Source: Theocolax elegans
Taxonomy: Eukaryota > Arthropoda > Insecta > Hymenoptera > Cerocephalidae
Direction of reading: 5' to 3'
Length of the DNA: 64,000 bases
Assembly: GCA_026168455.1 (NCBI GenBank)
Contig: CM047431.1
Location: 54,676,539 to 54,740,538, forward strand
The notes beneath the pieces are model-generated. The model made no database searches. It was not told the origin of the DNA and saw nothing but the letters and a program-made list of their open reading frames with translations. Positions 1 through 13,242 of this stretch are shown here, piece after piece. Both the position numbers and the translations under genes were made by a program. How positions within the stretch are numbered: position 1 is the first letter of the stretch; each line of letters begins with the position of its first letter.

Positions 1-661
1 TTTTCGGGTCTCGGCTTACGATATTACAAAGATAAGAAAGTGTATCTTTAGTTTTTGCTTTTGTTATTTAATTCACTCCAAAATATTCATAGGACTTTGT
101 ATTTGTTACTCATACTTAAAAAATGCATTGTCTAAAGTAATAAAAAATAATTTCTCTTTTTTTACAGCTATGAAAATCATTTTCTAAAACCGAGCAACAT
201 GGACACCATTTACATCATATTGATATAGGATCAATCGTCAAAATGGTCTACAACTACATGCGTAAATAGGATCGAGGCAGTAAGTCAGAGGAAAACTTCA
301 AACTTACTACTGATGCTATTGAAAAAAAAATAATTATCAGAGAAATCTGCAGCAAAGTAATTACAAATATGTATACAATTGTAATTATAGTTATAGTTAT
401 CATACGAAACATTTCTTATTTTTCCATACTAAACTTGGTAATATAATCACCATATTACATTTTGACAACCTGTAAACCTACATAAACAAAATTTTATAGC
501 AATGAATACATTTTTCAAATTGATATGTCCATCATATTAGATCGATCACTTTGAAGTTTATAAATATAATTGCAAACGTGTAACCAGTGATTTTCAAATT
601 TTTATTGACATGTATATAAACACCCCATCATTGTGTAGGTCTAATCAGTTGATATTATTCT
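1..661. other. AT-rich intergenic DNA, nothing recognised
   Basis: No coding exon, RNA gene or clear repeat was seen. The sequence is AT-rich with stops in all frames. Confidence 0.6.
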
Positions 662-834
662 CTACACGGAGAAAAATTTCTAGTAAATTTTACCCTGGTG
701 TTCTAGTAAAAGTGGGACGAAGGACACAGCAGGGTAAACAATACCCAGTTTTCAAATAAATTTTAACCTGCTGTTCGGTTAAAATTTATTTGAAAACCTG
801 GTATTTTTTACCCTGCTTTTTTTTCTCCGTGTAG
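662..834. mobile_element. Small terminal-inverted-repeat element (MITE-like)
   Basis: The segment opens with ctacacggagaaaaa and closes with the reverse complement, ttttttctccgtgtag. Inside lies a second hairpin in which an AT-rich arm containing aaataaattttaacc is repeated in inverted form around a short spacer. No coding capacity is present. Size and structure fit a non-autonomous DNA transposon. No convincing target-site duplication is visible, so the superfamily cannot be named. Similar end-like strings occur near 21810 and 47790. Confidence 0.75.
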
Positions 835-1989
835 ACCTACGGGTCCATGTATATATTGTTGTTCAATAAATAGATCATATTTTACTCGATTCTTCGTTAG
901 TAAATCTCTCATCTTTCCTCATCCATGAGCAGGGAATAAACCAACCTACGTAACGATATAATAACTGTTAGTACCACCAAAAGGTTAATTAATAATTAAA
1001 TATTTTTCACGTAATTCAAGTATATTATAATATTATATTAGAATTAGATAATTATAGACTGGAAATGTATATTGTACCGTCTTGTTACTAGCGAACGACT
1101 GACGATGGTGTATAACATTTCATTCGTACGTGCTGTTTCCAAGCATGGGGGTCTTAGTTGGTCAACATTTTGCTGCCGAAGTACACAGCTGGATTTTACT
1201 AATAGATTTAAATCACTGTACGGCTTATACTCAAACAATGAAATACACTTGAACGAAACTTTTGTTTGAAATAGAGGGATGCGGACAATGTTCTTTATAT
1301 TATTCCGTAACTGAGACACGTAATGCAACGTAACACATTTTAGGCATATTATTCTAATGCAAACATTTTTTTATATTAATCGAGTTAATGTTAACTTTTC
1401 GGAAAAATTAATAACAAATCTTACATATTTTTAATTTATATTTTTAAACAATAAGAATAAGTAGATTATTATTAACAATAAACGTTGAAAATTGGTGGTG
1501 GAAAAATAAAATGATAATGATAATGATGATAATGATAATAATATAACCGATAATAATATAACCGATAATACTTGGTAATAATTGAAAATTTAAGTAAAAT
1601 CTGTTACCATCGAGGGAATCGCATTGGTCAATATATATATACGTTTATCGGTCGGTGCAATTTGAACGATTAACATAAACAATTAGCATAAATTAAAATT
1701 TGGAACACTACAGAATTGGAAGCACGGGCACAGCACCCTACTCGGTCCCTCTCTCACTCGTTTCCATAATGCCACATAATACGGCTTTGTTTCGCTATTA
1801 ACGGATCATCGGGGCGATTAGCGATGTCCGTCGAAACTTTTCCGGGTGTAGAGCATCCTCGCTACCGAAGCTTGAAAGTGGTATAGCTACAGGTTCGAAT
1901 CGTCGATCGGAACCAAATGCACCGCACACTGCGCCCACGTATATTAAAAATTATGCATACGCAAATTCAGGATTATTTCCTATGTACGC

Positions 1990-1990
<1 letters not shown>
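835..1990. other. AT-rich intergenic DNA with short overlapping ORFs
   Basis: Short ORFs occupy 1044-1328 on the minus strand and 1072-1269 on the plus strand. They overlap each other, have no splice context and show no recognisable domain, so they are treated as chance. A short GATAAT-rich patch lies near 1500-1570. Confidence 0.5.
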
Positions 1991-2041
<51 letters not shown>

Positions 2042-2066
2042 ATATATATAGAGAGAGAGAGAGGGA
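1991..2066. repeat. (CT)n microsatellite followed by TA and GA runs
   Basis: About 50 bp of CT dinucleotides is followed by a short TA run and then a GA run. The CT and GA runs are complementary and could form a hairpin. Confidence 0.95.
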
Positions 2067-3016
2067 ACGCAGGCGTTTACGGATTTTCGAGGCACGCCCG
2101 CGCATTTCAATCAACGCCATGGCCAATAATCCTCTGTTAAATATTTTAACGTACAACCAAAACTTTCATATTCTACGTGCGTGTGGTCGACGCACATGGT
2201 ATATCGTCCTTTTATTAACATCTCTTTTATTTTTCCGTATAACTTTTTATACTCTATTTATTAACTATACAGATTTTTATTTATATATTACGTTTATTAT
2301 TTACATCATCCAAAATATTTTTATACATTTTTCCAATTAACGTATAGAACTGCATTTACGTTTTTATTTATATAAGTGTACAATAGTGATTATTAGATAA
2401 TTTATTTCATTTTTTCACGTTTTTTATGTGCACGTCGATAATAAGAGCACCTATGACCAAGTGAGCGTTGATCGATTTATTTTTTAAATATGAGATTACT
2501 AATCCGTAAAAGATATTATAATAATATTTATCAAATAAAATAATACGAACAAATCTTTGTATTACGTACATTAATAATAATTTTACCTACTTTTTGATAA
2601 TGAATGAAAGCCAAAAAATAGTTAAACGATCCATAGTTTATATATCCCAGTAAAATGTAACGTAAGTACACACGTTCGCCTTGAAGATTGAAACGTTATT
2701 AACAAAATATTTTATATGTATGCAGTTTTGTAACAAAATGTTATTTTTTTGTAAAAGTATAATACAGTTGTGAACCGTTCAAGATAAAAGTAAATGTGTA
2801 GTCAATTTGTAAAATGCTCGTTAGCGAGCTTCTTAGTCCTGTCGCAATCGATAAACTAGGAAAATCAAGTCAACTGAGTAAAGTTTATTGGAAACTGGAT
2901 AATTCTTTGAGCTTCGACGCGCAGTTACACAATGCAAAAGCCTCTTTCCAATATTTCTACATTATATACATATATAATTTTTTTTCGATATACATATACA
3001 CGGTCGTAGAGTCAGT

Positions 3017-3017
<1 letters not shown>
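2067..3017. other. Non-coding AT-rich DNA
   Basis: No supported gene. The small open frames at 2119-2340 and from 2814 are AT-rich and low-complexity, and the second runs into the CA repeat. Confidence 0.55.

Positions 3018-3056
<39 letters not shown>
3018..3056. repeat. (CA)n microsatellite
   Basis: Uninterrupted CA dinucleotides of about 39 bp, translated by chance as His-Thr repeats in one frame. Confidence 0.95.
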
Positions 3057-3059
<3 letters not shown>

Positions 3060-3764
3060 TTATTTTCTTTAATATTTACCTGTTTCTTTCGTACGTTTTA
3101 TATATATATACATATATTTTAACTGATTTTATTGCGATCGTTCGCAATTTCCATATATTTATTGCTCTCTCGTCCCCGCTCACAGTCTTTTTTCTGTTAT
3201 CGATGTTTCACAGTTGCGACGGGATGGAAGGCTGAGAAAAACGTTTCTCCGATGGCGCATACACCGGCGCAACGATCTATATTAAAAATTCGCTTTACAG
3301 TGCACTACCGTTAAAAATGAAAGGGTTTTTAATCTAGCGAGGATTTGAGCACTTTTTCATGAAATATCCTATTTCTTAGGGTCAACACTCCACACGAACG
3401 AGGAGACACGCGCGCACACACGTTTACCATACGGCATTAATTGGATTTTTAATGTATTTAGGAAAAAGAAAAAACACGTGTGCATAGGTATATATATATA
3501 TATATACATGCGGTACGTATCTCGCGATTTGGTTATCAAAGTATGTATATATCGCACTGCGTATACGAATGCATATACGAGCAGTATAGTAATTCTCTTT
3601 ACAAAATATCGAGTTATCGAATTTCTTTTCTTTTTCTTCGGAATGAAATATCTTTGTTTTTTTTCTTTGATTTCTCGATTTCTCGGTTATTTGGAGAAAT
3701 GCAAAATATAGTCGCGTACGAAATAGTTCAATATTTATTTCACTTTACACACGTATATATGGAC
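3057..3764. other. Non-coding DNA with TA microsatellite
   Basis: TA-rich stretches, including a run near 3490-3506, and overlapping low-complexity ORFs without domain or splice support. Nothing else was recognised. Confidence 0.5.
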
Positions 3765-4072
3765 CATTTCGCGTCAACTGTTGGTTGGATCGAAAATTTT
3801 AAAATGCTCCAAATTTTAGCTAGATATGCTGGAAATACAGAATAAAATATTTTAAGCTGATGAAATTAATTCCTTTGAAAATTATTTTAAGCTCAAAAAT
3901 TAAGTTTTTTTCAACGATAACTCTCTTTACAGCTATTTAACCCAGGATCTATCAACTTTTACTATATAACATTACGCGTAGCTCTGGTTGCTGATTTATC
4001 TTTCAGGATTAGAATTACTAATCTTAAGGTCAATGTCTCATAAACTATATGACAACAATGATGTTTTAAATA
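3765..4072 (+). repeat. Diverged relative of the 5170-6165 foldback arm
   Basis: This segment follows the left arm of the palindrome at 5170 in order: a tggatcgaaaattttaaaat-like start, a gctatttaacccaggatct block, the shared string atctatcaacttttactata, then attagaatt followed by a run ending near taaactatatg. Identity is partial with many substitutions and indels. It appears to be an older, half-element copy of the same family. No inverted partner is seen nearby. Confidence 0.65.
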
Positions 4073-4252
4073 AGATGACAATCGGTTTTTACATTGACAA
4101 GTCGTGCAGGACCATTCTACAGAGCTCCCGCTGATTCTTTTGGCGATATGCCTTCGAGAAGGTGCAGCCATCCACCCTGCATATCTTTTCTTCCCGGCAT
4201 ATCAATGTAAATTCATTTAATTACATTTTTTTTAAGTAACGAATACTTGTTC

Positions 4253-4905
4253 CTACGGAGCGAACAGAAAGTCCCTAGGTCGCGCATATTTGTTTTTAGG
4301 ATCACACTCGTATTTCCCGAGGTTATTTATTAGAGCGTATTTTGATATTTCGGAGATTTCGTAAAATTTTTCGGTTGAAGTTTTAAGGAGATTCTGCAAA
4401 TATTCTATTTCGAATTCTTTATGAAATAATGAATTTTCAGTGTATCGTTATTGTGCGTTTGTTGTTTTTCGTAATACTATATTTTTAATTTGTGGAGTTT
4501 GTTGACTTTTTATTTACACGTGCCGCGTCCAGACCGCTGAGGCGTAGGTTAGAATTGGTTGAATTAAAGCTTTATTAATTATTGTGCCTTTTTTATAGAT
4601 TTAAAGGCAGGTGATTTCTTAAAAACGGATTTAGTTTAGATAAGGCTCTGATGGATTTGTTACGAACGTTAGTAGTTTGTTCTGTGTAGGTAGTTTTCGA
4701 TCGAGTGTTACGTCGAGATATTATGTTTTACCGCGAGTTTCCATTCTATTGGTGTTTTGTCGAAGATAGATAGATTTGGGTTTGTGGTTTGAGATAACTG
4801 TTTAGAAAACATTAATGCTTCGCATTTAGTCGTTTTGATTTTAATTCTCTATTTACTGCAGAATTGATGAATGTCATTTAGCAATTTGTAAGCCAAAAAT
4901 TTGTC
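4253..4905 (-). pseudogene. Decayed Jockey-type non-LTR reverse transcriptase fragment
   Basis: Read on the minus strand, broken frames give the typical order of a Jockey/I-type RT C-terminal half. First comes LLNDIHQFCSK, a stop and KTTKCEALMFSK (about 4905-4800). An IEW...VKH block and a VTLDRKL block follow (about 4760-4700), then INKALIQPILTYASAVW (about 4585-4520) and a C-terminal KYARPRDFLFAP before a stop at 4253-4255. Several in-frame stops and at least two frameshifts separate these blocks, so it is dead. The family call rests on the PILTYAS-VW and TKCEA patterns seen in such RTs. The endonuclease and 5' part are missing. Confidence 0.75.
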
Positions 4906-5169
4906 AAATATTTAAATGAAATATTTCCAGAAAACGTTTCCAGTTTTTACCTAAAATTTCGAGAATATTAAAATTTTTTATCCAAAAATTTGACGTGAAG
5001 TGGCTCATGTATATTGGTGAAATTTTCAACAACCGTGCAATTATCTCGACCATACCCGTGAAATCCGCCTTTATCGAAACTTTTTTCTATTTTTAATTCG
5101 AAAATAAAGAGGAAATTGATTTCTGGAAATTAGAATGAAGCTTCGTGTCAAAGGGAGAATTATATATTT

Positions 5170-6165
5170 GGGGTATTCCACGTGAAGTGGTCCAATCAAA
5201 ATTTTAAAATGCCCCAAATTTTGGGTACACATTGCAAATGTTTTTCAGAATACAGAAAAAAATTTTTAGGTACTGGAATTTATTAGTTCAAAAGTTATTC
5301 TAACCTCAAAAAGTGAACTTTTTCCAGTTTTTTTCAACACCAGCTGGGTTCATCGCTATTTAACTCAAAATCTATCAACTTTTACTATAGAACATTATAT
5401 GTAACATTCGTTGCTAATTATGTCTAGAATTTATCCATCTGGGTTAGAATTTCTAATTTCAAGGTAAATGTTAGATAAACTACATGTCAATATTCAACTT
5501 GAAAAAAATGTAACTTCGCCACAATTGATTTTTTTATCCAAAAGTCCAAAAGAAAGCTTGGAGCAATACCTTTCAAATGATCTGTAGCATTTTTATGGCC
5601 TTCAATTCTGCAAAAAGTTATGATAATTTAAAGAAAGACAAAAAATTCACAAAAATTAACATGGTAATTCCCATTTAAATTTTTAAAAAAATTTCGTCTT
5701 TCTTTAAATTATCATAACTTTTTATAGAATTGAAGGCCATAAAAATGCTACAGATCATTTGAAAGGTATTGCTCCAAGCTTTCTTTTGAACTTTTGGATA
5801 AAAAAATCAATTGTGGCGAAGTTAGATTTTTTTCAAGTTGAATATTGACATGTAGTTTATCTAACATTTACCTTGAAATTAGAAATTCTAACCCAGATGG
5901 ATAAATTCTAGACATAATTAGCAACGAATGTTACATATAATGTTCTATAGTAAAAGTTGATAGATTTTGAGTTAAATAGCGATGAACCCAGCTGGTGTTG
6001 AAAAAAACTGGAAAAAGTTCACTTTTTGAGGTTAGAATAACTTTTGAACTAATAAATTCCAGTACCTAAAAATTTTTTTCTGTATTCTGAAAAACATTTG
6101 CAATGTGTACCCAAAATTTGGGGCATTTTAAAATTTTGATTGGACCACTTCACGTGGAATACCCC
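5170..6165. mobile_element. Long near-perfect foldback (palindromic) element
   Basis: The left arm (5170-5639) and right arm (5696-6165) are reverse complements over about 470 bp. Only a handful of mismatches are visible, for example near 5515, 5550 and 5612. The loop is about 56 bp. The ends are ggggtattccacgtgaagtgg and its complement. There is no ORF of note. The flanks are TA-rich on both sides, so a TA target duplication is possible but cannot be read. High arm identity suggests recent insertion or arm-to-arm conversion. Transcription would give a very long hairpin RNA. Confidence 0.9.
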
Positions 6166-9100
6166 ATATATATATATATATATATACGCGAGTGCATTAG
6201 AACACAATGTACACAGGATTGTTAATAAAACATTTATTTCTATTCAAAATTTCTACAACAAAACGTATTTTTTTATTTAAAACATAACAGCACAGATCCG
6301 CATCGTATATGCATCGTTTATGTATATACATATATAAAAGCACACATCATCGATATATGCATTACGTTTGCTCAAATAGAAAGTATATTTGATCATGCAT
6401 CTTCATTAAATTTTCAACAGTCGCACACGTACATCACGCATCCGGGTATGTACAGATGAGAAGCTCTTACGCATTAGCAATAACATTATCGATAATACTA
6501 TATTTAAAATTTTCTTATCAATAATATTAAACTAGCGCGACATATATATATATATATATATACACCCACACATACACGTACCGCATTATATGTAAGTTGA
6601 AAGCTTTTGTTATTGTTAAAGTCGGTGTGTGTGTGTGGATGGATGTGTGTATATATATGAAGGGGTAGCTTATATAGTATCGGATATAAATTATTTAGAG
6701 TATCGTTAATCATGTACCAGTGAACTACTTAACAGAACTTTGATCGGTTAGCGGCTTAACTAACTGAATAATATATTTCGTAGTAATCTCTTGCTTAACT
6801 CAAATCTCGCGTAATAAAGGTTACTTTTAAACTTTTAACATTCTTCTCGGAAAATTTTAAACTCATTTTTTAATTAATCTTCAAGTTGGATTTCAATTTC
6901 CCTTCCGACTATACCTGCCCATGTACACATGCCTGTATTTTATCGCGGAAAATCAATGAATGATACGTGTATATCGTGGATGAGGAAACAAATAAAAAAA
7001 ATTCTGTTGTATATTGAATTTAAGGTATAAGAAGCGAAATAAAAATTTATGAAAAGGGATTGCAAAGGCACGTGCAGGTAGGAAGTAAATAATAAGAAAA
7101 AGAGAAGTAACAACAGAGAGAAGAGAGAGGAAGCGAATGAGCAGCAGCAAAGAGAAAGAGGTGATGAAAAGCAACTGTATAAAGGTATATTTACAGAAAA
7201 AATTCTCGAGCGTAAGGTAAACAACCTGCACAAACGTATATAGGCGTAGGACAAAATAAGGCATCATAAATTAAAATAAAACGGCGTGTACGGTATATAC
7301 AGAGAAGGGGGTACACACAAGGGAAAAGGAGTTGATGGACAAAAGCTGCAAAATAAAGACTAGAAGAACAACTTTGACGGGATAGGCAAATCGTCTTTAA
7401 AGCGGAATAAAATTGTTAATACATACCTGTAGGTGTATAACAGGAGTTTAAATTGGATGGATCTACTATACACTCTTCAATAATACCACGTATTATACAA
7501 CCAATTAATAATTAGTTTAGTCCCATTTTTTAATATACGTCTATGATAAAATACATATAATATTTCTAAACTATATATGGATATTTAATTCATCTTTAAT
7601 AGTTATTTATGCACTCAAAGTTGATGCTTCCGAGGTTTAGCATTTGGCAGTAATTCATCCAAGGGAACACTCGGATTGTTCACTCAGACCATTTGGTAGA
7701 CCACTTTGTCCAACAATAATTTATTTCTAAATTTTTCAATTTTTTTGATATATTCAATTTAATATAATTAATTTAATTTTGTCATTCTAGGAAAAGGCTA
7801 AAATAAGACCCTAGTATAGAAAATGAAAACTTTTTAATAGCATTTCTTGGCCATCTCAACTTACTAAAACCCAAAAATTGGGCATTTTTAAAAGCCATTT
7901 CGATAACTAAAATGTAACGTTGTTTCTAACCATTAAAATGGCGAAATCAAGTTAATAAAAGTATGGCAATTTTTGACCATAAATTGCCAACCTTTTTAAA
8001 TGAAATAGTTTTTATAATATTTTTACTACAATATGGCGAGTATCAATTCATTAGGCCATGAGATGGGGATTGAATGGGATAGGTAAAATTCGGGAAAATT
8101 TCAGCATCTTTTAGCCAAATAATTAGCATCTTAGTACATCAATTTTATTATATACATATTCATATATACATACACACACACTAATATTGGCACTACTAAA
8201 TACTGAATATATTATACTTTATTTCTGTTACACTTATAAAAATATAATATTATTGCACTTCTAAAACTTGACTAACTAACAAATATTTTTAATCTTCTGG
8301 TGTAGGACACATAATTTCCAATCGAATGAGCAGATTCTCGTAAGGTTGATCAGGTTATCTTCTACCAAATTATTTTACCTTCGAGTTAGGAAACAGCTAC
8401 GAACCCACAACAACGTAACACTTGCGTTAAAGAATACGTCCTTATTTTTCTCGCAACAATGAATTCTACCACGAAAATATGCTTCACATGCACAAGTTAG
8501 AAAAAATTGAACGCGTGATCAAAACAAAATCAATTACAGAATAGTATAATAATAGTAATAATAATTATAGAATAGTTGGCATTTATTTGTGAATATATTT
8601 GATCATGAAATGCTTTGGCTAATGTAGAAATAAGTATCTTTTTTTAATTTAGCATAAATTAACCAATAATTCGGCATTGTTTGTAATTCTAAATATTACC
8701 ATTAATAATGGCCATAAGTTATTGTCTTCAGCATATTTTATGTTCAATTTTCTACTAGGGGTGTTCAAAACAAAAAAGTAAGTCTACGATGAATAAAATA
8801 GGTCCACGGACAATAACAATCATCAAAAGGAATAAAATACAATTTTACTCCCTTTTCGTAGAGGCCAATAAAGTAGACTTTTTAGACGATTAAGGTAAAA
8901 ATACTTTACTTTACATCGAAAGTTATTTATGGTATCCATATTACAAAAGGATCAATAATTGTTATATGTATCTAAATTTGATCAGAAATTGGATGTGATA
9001 AGGTGTAGTTAGTTGTACGGTATCTTGCTTTTAAATGCACATAATGCATATACACAAGATTCAACATAGTAAACTAGACTAGAGGGGCCTAAATATGTAA

Positions 9101-11393
9101 AAACTATACGTTTACTATATAATATACACTCCAGACAGGATCGTTAAATGTTTTAAAAAATAAATGACCATAATATTTAGAATAAGTTACTATAAAAATT
9201 AATTTTAATCAAATCGGTAGATATTGACTGAATTTTTCGATTGGCTTGTTTACATACATAGTACGTACATACAAGCATTAGGAATGAGCGAGTAGACAAT
9301 TTCGATGAATGTAAAAATAAAAATAGTATGGTTCAATAAAAAGATAAAAAGTATTTTTGCCTAAATAAGAAAATAAAAGATAATGTCTAAAAGATGGGCA
9401 TGCATATAAACTCGAAGAAACTTGTGGTATTAGTTAACTGATGAAATAAAAACGAAATTTACATCGAACCGTAAGCGTTATATAGTTAATCAAATGGAAA
9501 TCACACATGGAGTTTATGTATATAGACCCAAGATAAGCAGGCGGTCCGTATACGTGATTTTTCATTTTTATACCGTGCGTCCGTCTGCACTTGCCTTGTG
9601 AATAAATAATCGTAGCCAGTAGGAGAGTGCGCGGTGCGCGCGAAACCCGATGAAAATTTAAATCCATGGCTTTTCGCTCGGTCACGCCTCTTCTAATATT
9701 TATTGGTCCATCCTGTCCCCTTAGCATTTTGCTACGAGGTGGAAACGGTGCGGCACACTCTATTTTATTTTTTCATCGTTTACTTTCGGTAGATCGGAAG
9801 ACCAAATGATGTGAAATAAACGCGATCGACTGTAGGTATATAGTTGCGGACTCGTTTCGGATATAGACCGATACAATTATTATCTTATTTGTATATGTTT
9901 TTGTAACCCATAACTATATCAACCGCGGTTGATTCTTGTTCGCATTATCGAAACATATAGAGATTACGCGGAAGATTCTTACGAAATTCCAAATGGTACT
10001 TTCGGTGCGTAAAGATACCGATTACCATTGTTCACAGTTGTAGCAAAGTGTCTAGACGCGCCTCGTTATATTTCCCAGTGGATGGTCTCCGGTTGCGAGC
10101 GTAACAAAACAAAGAAAGTCACATGCATTGGGTGCACTTGCAAAAATCTACGCGAAGTGAGAGCATTCGTAAGAAATAAAAAAGTGTAATTACGAAGAAA
10201 AAGAGGATCTGGTCGATTCAGCTAAGAAAGGGCCATACAGCGACATTACAGAAACTTAGTTCGCTCTTTGCATTACCTACCAATTCTATTTCTCTATCCA
10301 GTAGAAATGCAAATTGCGAGTTTCGAGTTGCTACTGAATCCGATTTCACGTTTACTTTTTTTTTCTTTCAAACACAAAACTTAAAGATGACGAAAAAGAT
10401 AAATATTTCATACGATTTTCTAGCTTTCAGAAACACCTTCGTGCACGATCCTAAAATAAGTACATTTAAAATAAGACCAATTATCAATACGTAACCACAA
10501 AATTTATTAAAAAAATCGTCTACACTCGAATAAAAAATTATTTTTATATATTTTCAGCGGTTAAATAGGGAATTACGTTTGAAACTACTAACATTATACT
10601 ATATAAAAGTATCCACGTTCACGTAACCTCAAAACTTTCTAAAAACTCGCCTATACGTTTTAACAAAAAAACCGTATGAGACAAAACTGTTTTCGAACAC
10701 GCAATTTCACTTGTCCCGGATAAAAATAACATTTTAATCACAACAATTATCAATTAAAAATCTACTCTGTTGAAAGTAAACGGATATCTTTGAAATACAG
10801 GCAACTTTTAATTATCAAAGATTATACTATACGTTTGTAGTACGGTATCAAAATCAAATCAGTCTTAAAGCCGGCGTAGCATTTTTATCGGGTAGCCATA
10901 AAATAAACTGCCACAGCCATTCGCTGTTTCAGCATTTTCAGACGCGATTCAATGATAACAATTTTAAATCAACCGAAACCCATAAAATATTACAAGTATA
11001 AAAATAAGGTAATCAATTGTTTACGACTCGTATTCCTAATAGAACTTAGGACATTTATTTGTACCATATATATAGATATTTATTGCACATATGGTAAAAA
11101 AAAACCGGTACGGGTGTAACGCATAACAACACAATAATCTTCGTACGATTTTATTCAAGTTAAGTCGCTTTATACGAAACCGAATTCGAAGACGCTCCGG
11201 ACAGTTATTTATCATCCGAAAAACGTGATGATTACTCGAAATTTCGATAACGGAAAAATAGCGTATTTGTTTTTTCATAATAATTATGCAATTGGATAGA
11301 ATAAGTGTTAAATATTAATAAATAATATGTATATATAATAAATAATTGTAAAAAAGAAACGCGGAGACCGTATAGACTAATATAACTGTTTAG
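6166..11393. other. Gene-poor AT-rich intergenic or intronic DNA
   Basis: Holds TA and TG microsatellites (near 6164-6186, 6540-6560, 6625-6655) and scattered short ORFs without domains or splice support. A short imperfect inverted repeat (ggcaattttt...aaattgcc) lies near 7965-7990. No gene was recognised. The plus strand becomes purine-rich around 7040-7400. Confidence 0.5.
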
Positions 11394-11671
11394 CTAAACG
11401 AAGATCTCCGCGAAAGAAGTGGAACCTGACGAACGGAAAGTACTTACGGTTGAAATATTTAAAAAAAAGGATGATTTTAACAACATAATGGAAAAAGATT
11501 TAACAGGGAATCTTTTCACTTTGTGAAATAAGTAGGAAAACGGAGGTATAAATAAGAAGCAGTAGAAGAAGCAGTAGAAGAAGTAAAAGCAAAAGCAAAA
11601 GCAGAGGAAGACGGTGGAGGAGGAAAAGTCGGGGAAGGGGTTGGGTGGGTATAGAGAAGACAAAGAAGGAG

Positions 11672-11700
11672 GGGGAGGAGGAGGAGGAGGAGGAGGAGGA
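11672..11700. repeat. (GGA)n trinucleotide repeat
   Basis: About nine GGA units inside the purine-rich tract. They read as poly-Pro in one minus-strand frame. Confidence 0.9.
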
Positions 11701-11838
11701 GCGATGAAAACCCCGGGCAGGAAGTAATAGCCGAGTGATAGAGCCAAGCGCGGGGAATTTTTATGGGTAAATCGATGCTGGTGCACTCGGGGGTTTACGC
11801 GCACGCGGCTCTACTACTTGCTCTCTGACGAACGGGAG

Positions 11839-11846
11839 ATAGATAG

Positions 11847-11909
<63 letters not shown>

Positions 11910-11915
11910 GAGAGG
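11839..11915. repeat. (GATA)n/(GA)n microsatellite
   Basis: A few GATA units lead into about 60 bp of GA dinucleotides. Confidence 0.95.
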
Positions 11916-13242
11916 GTGAGTGAAGAGGAGGGTAGGAGGGTGCGAGAGAGGCCAATGGAGGGAGAAAAGTATTGTGAACGTAAAACTCTCGAGGATTAGA
12001 AAAGGAAAGAAGGAAAGGAAAATAAGAGAAAGGCACCCGGATTTAATTCAACTTTAGGAGTGTATAGCGTAAATTTGATACAGTTCGGATAAATTCTTGA
12101 AAAGTTAACAAATGTTTGTTAAACTGTACGTGTATATTTTAACGCTACCGGGGTAGTACATTGTTAAACGGATTATTATATATAATTGTATTTATCTACG
12201 TTGGACCGTGTATATATATATGTGTGTAAAGAGGAGTGTTTGACAATAATTAACATGTAATAATAAGATAACCGAGGGAGTTTGGAGTTTACTTGATTTT
12301 TTGTGCTCCTCCGCAAACCGCATAGAATCCGCTTGTCCTAGCGAGAGATCTCGTTAAAGACTCTCTCGGTGTACACGTATAACCCCGCAACGATTAAGGT
12401 CGGTTGATCCAACCTAGCTAGCATTATTTCTCGAAACTCTTTTTCCTGACAATTCAAACATCCCGTTCGCGAGTCCGATTCCTTAACAAAATCAAGAGAA
12501 CCCCACGCGTTTATTATTAAAACCTGGAAAATCTGGAGATTGTTTAATAGAGATTAATGGAAATGTGGTAGAACGATGTAAAATTTTAATCAGAGTAAAA
12601 GTAAAAATTCGGTAAGGGAGAGGACTCGAGAAACAAACAGAAAATATATATATATAGGAAGTATTATGGTAATGTACTAGACGAAAGCTAACCTCTTTCT
12701 TCGAGTCGAATAAATGAAAAGAGTTCCAGATATTACAGAATTTAATAAACATCTTTAATTTGTTAATATTAACGGAAACAATAGAAGACGCCAGAAAAAA
12801 AGAAATACGCAAACGAATGAAAAACAACGTGTGTATACGGTGAAAATAATTGTAATAAAAAAAAGATATAACGCGTTACCTTGGCCGGGTGTATTTAGGA
12901 TAAAAGTAACGGTAGGATTTATTTAACAGTTTGAGCTAAATCATAAAGTAAAAGAGGAAAATTGAAAAAGAAGAAATAGCGGTAGCGGAGCAATGGTATA
13001 TACAGGACGAGGGCAGAAAAAGTCCGAGCGGAGAAAGGGATTCGAGCTAGAGAAATGGGATGAGAGAGACTATGCACGACCGGCGGAGAAGGAAGAGAGG
13101 ACGCATAAACGAAGGAGAAGAGAAGCACAAAGCACTAAAGAGTAAAATACACTGGCAGCATACATATGAACTACTTATTTTCCAAAAGGGAAAAGCTAAC
13201 TTATAATTTAAGATTTTTCGAGAAAATCCACGAATCAAAAGC

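Larger units (their letters stand above)
11394..13242. other. Purine-biased non-coding tract
   Basis: The plus strand is strongly G/A-rich over most of this interval, with GAA, GGA and GA runs. ORFs on the minus strand are therefore Ser/Leu/Pro-rich artefacts. No exon was recognised. Long purine tracts are common in insect introns. Confidence 0.5.

Noticed and set aside
9791..9803. agatcggaagacc resembles the start of a sequencing adapter
   Set aside because: It diverges after ten bases and continues into normal genomic sequence.
11394..12036. Two minus-strand ORFs with poly-Pro and poly-Ser-Leu
   Set aside because: They are translations of the GGA and GA repeats in a purine-rich tract.
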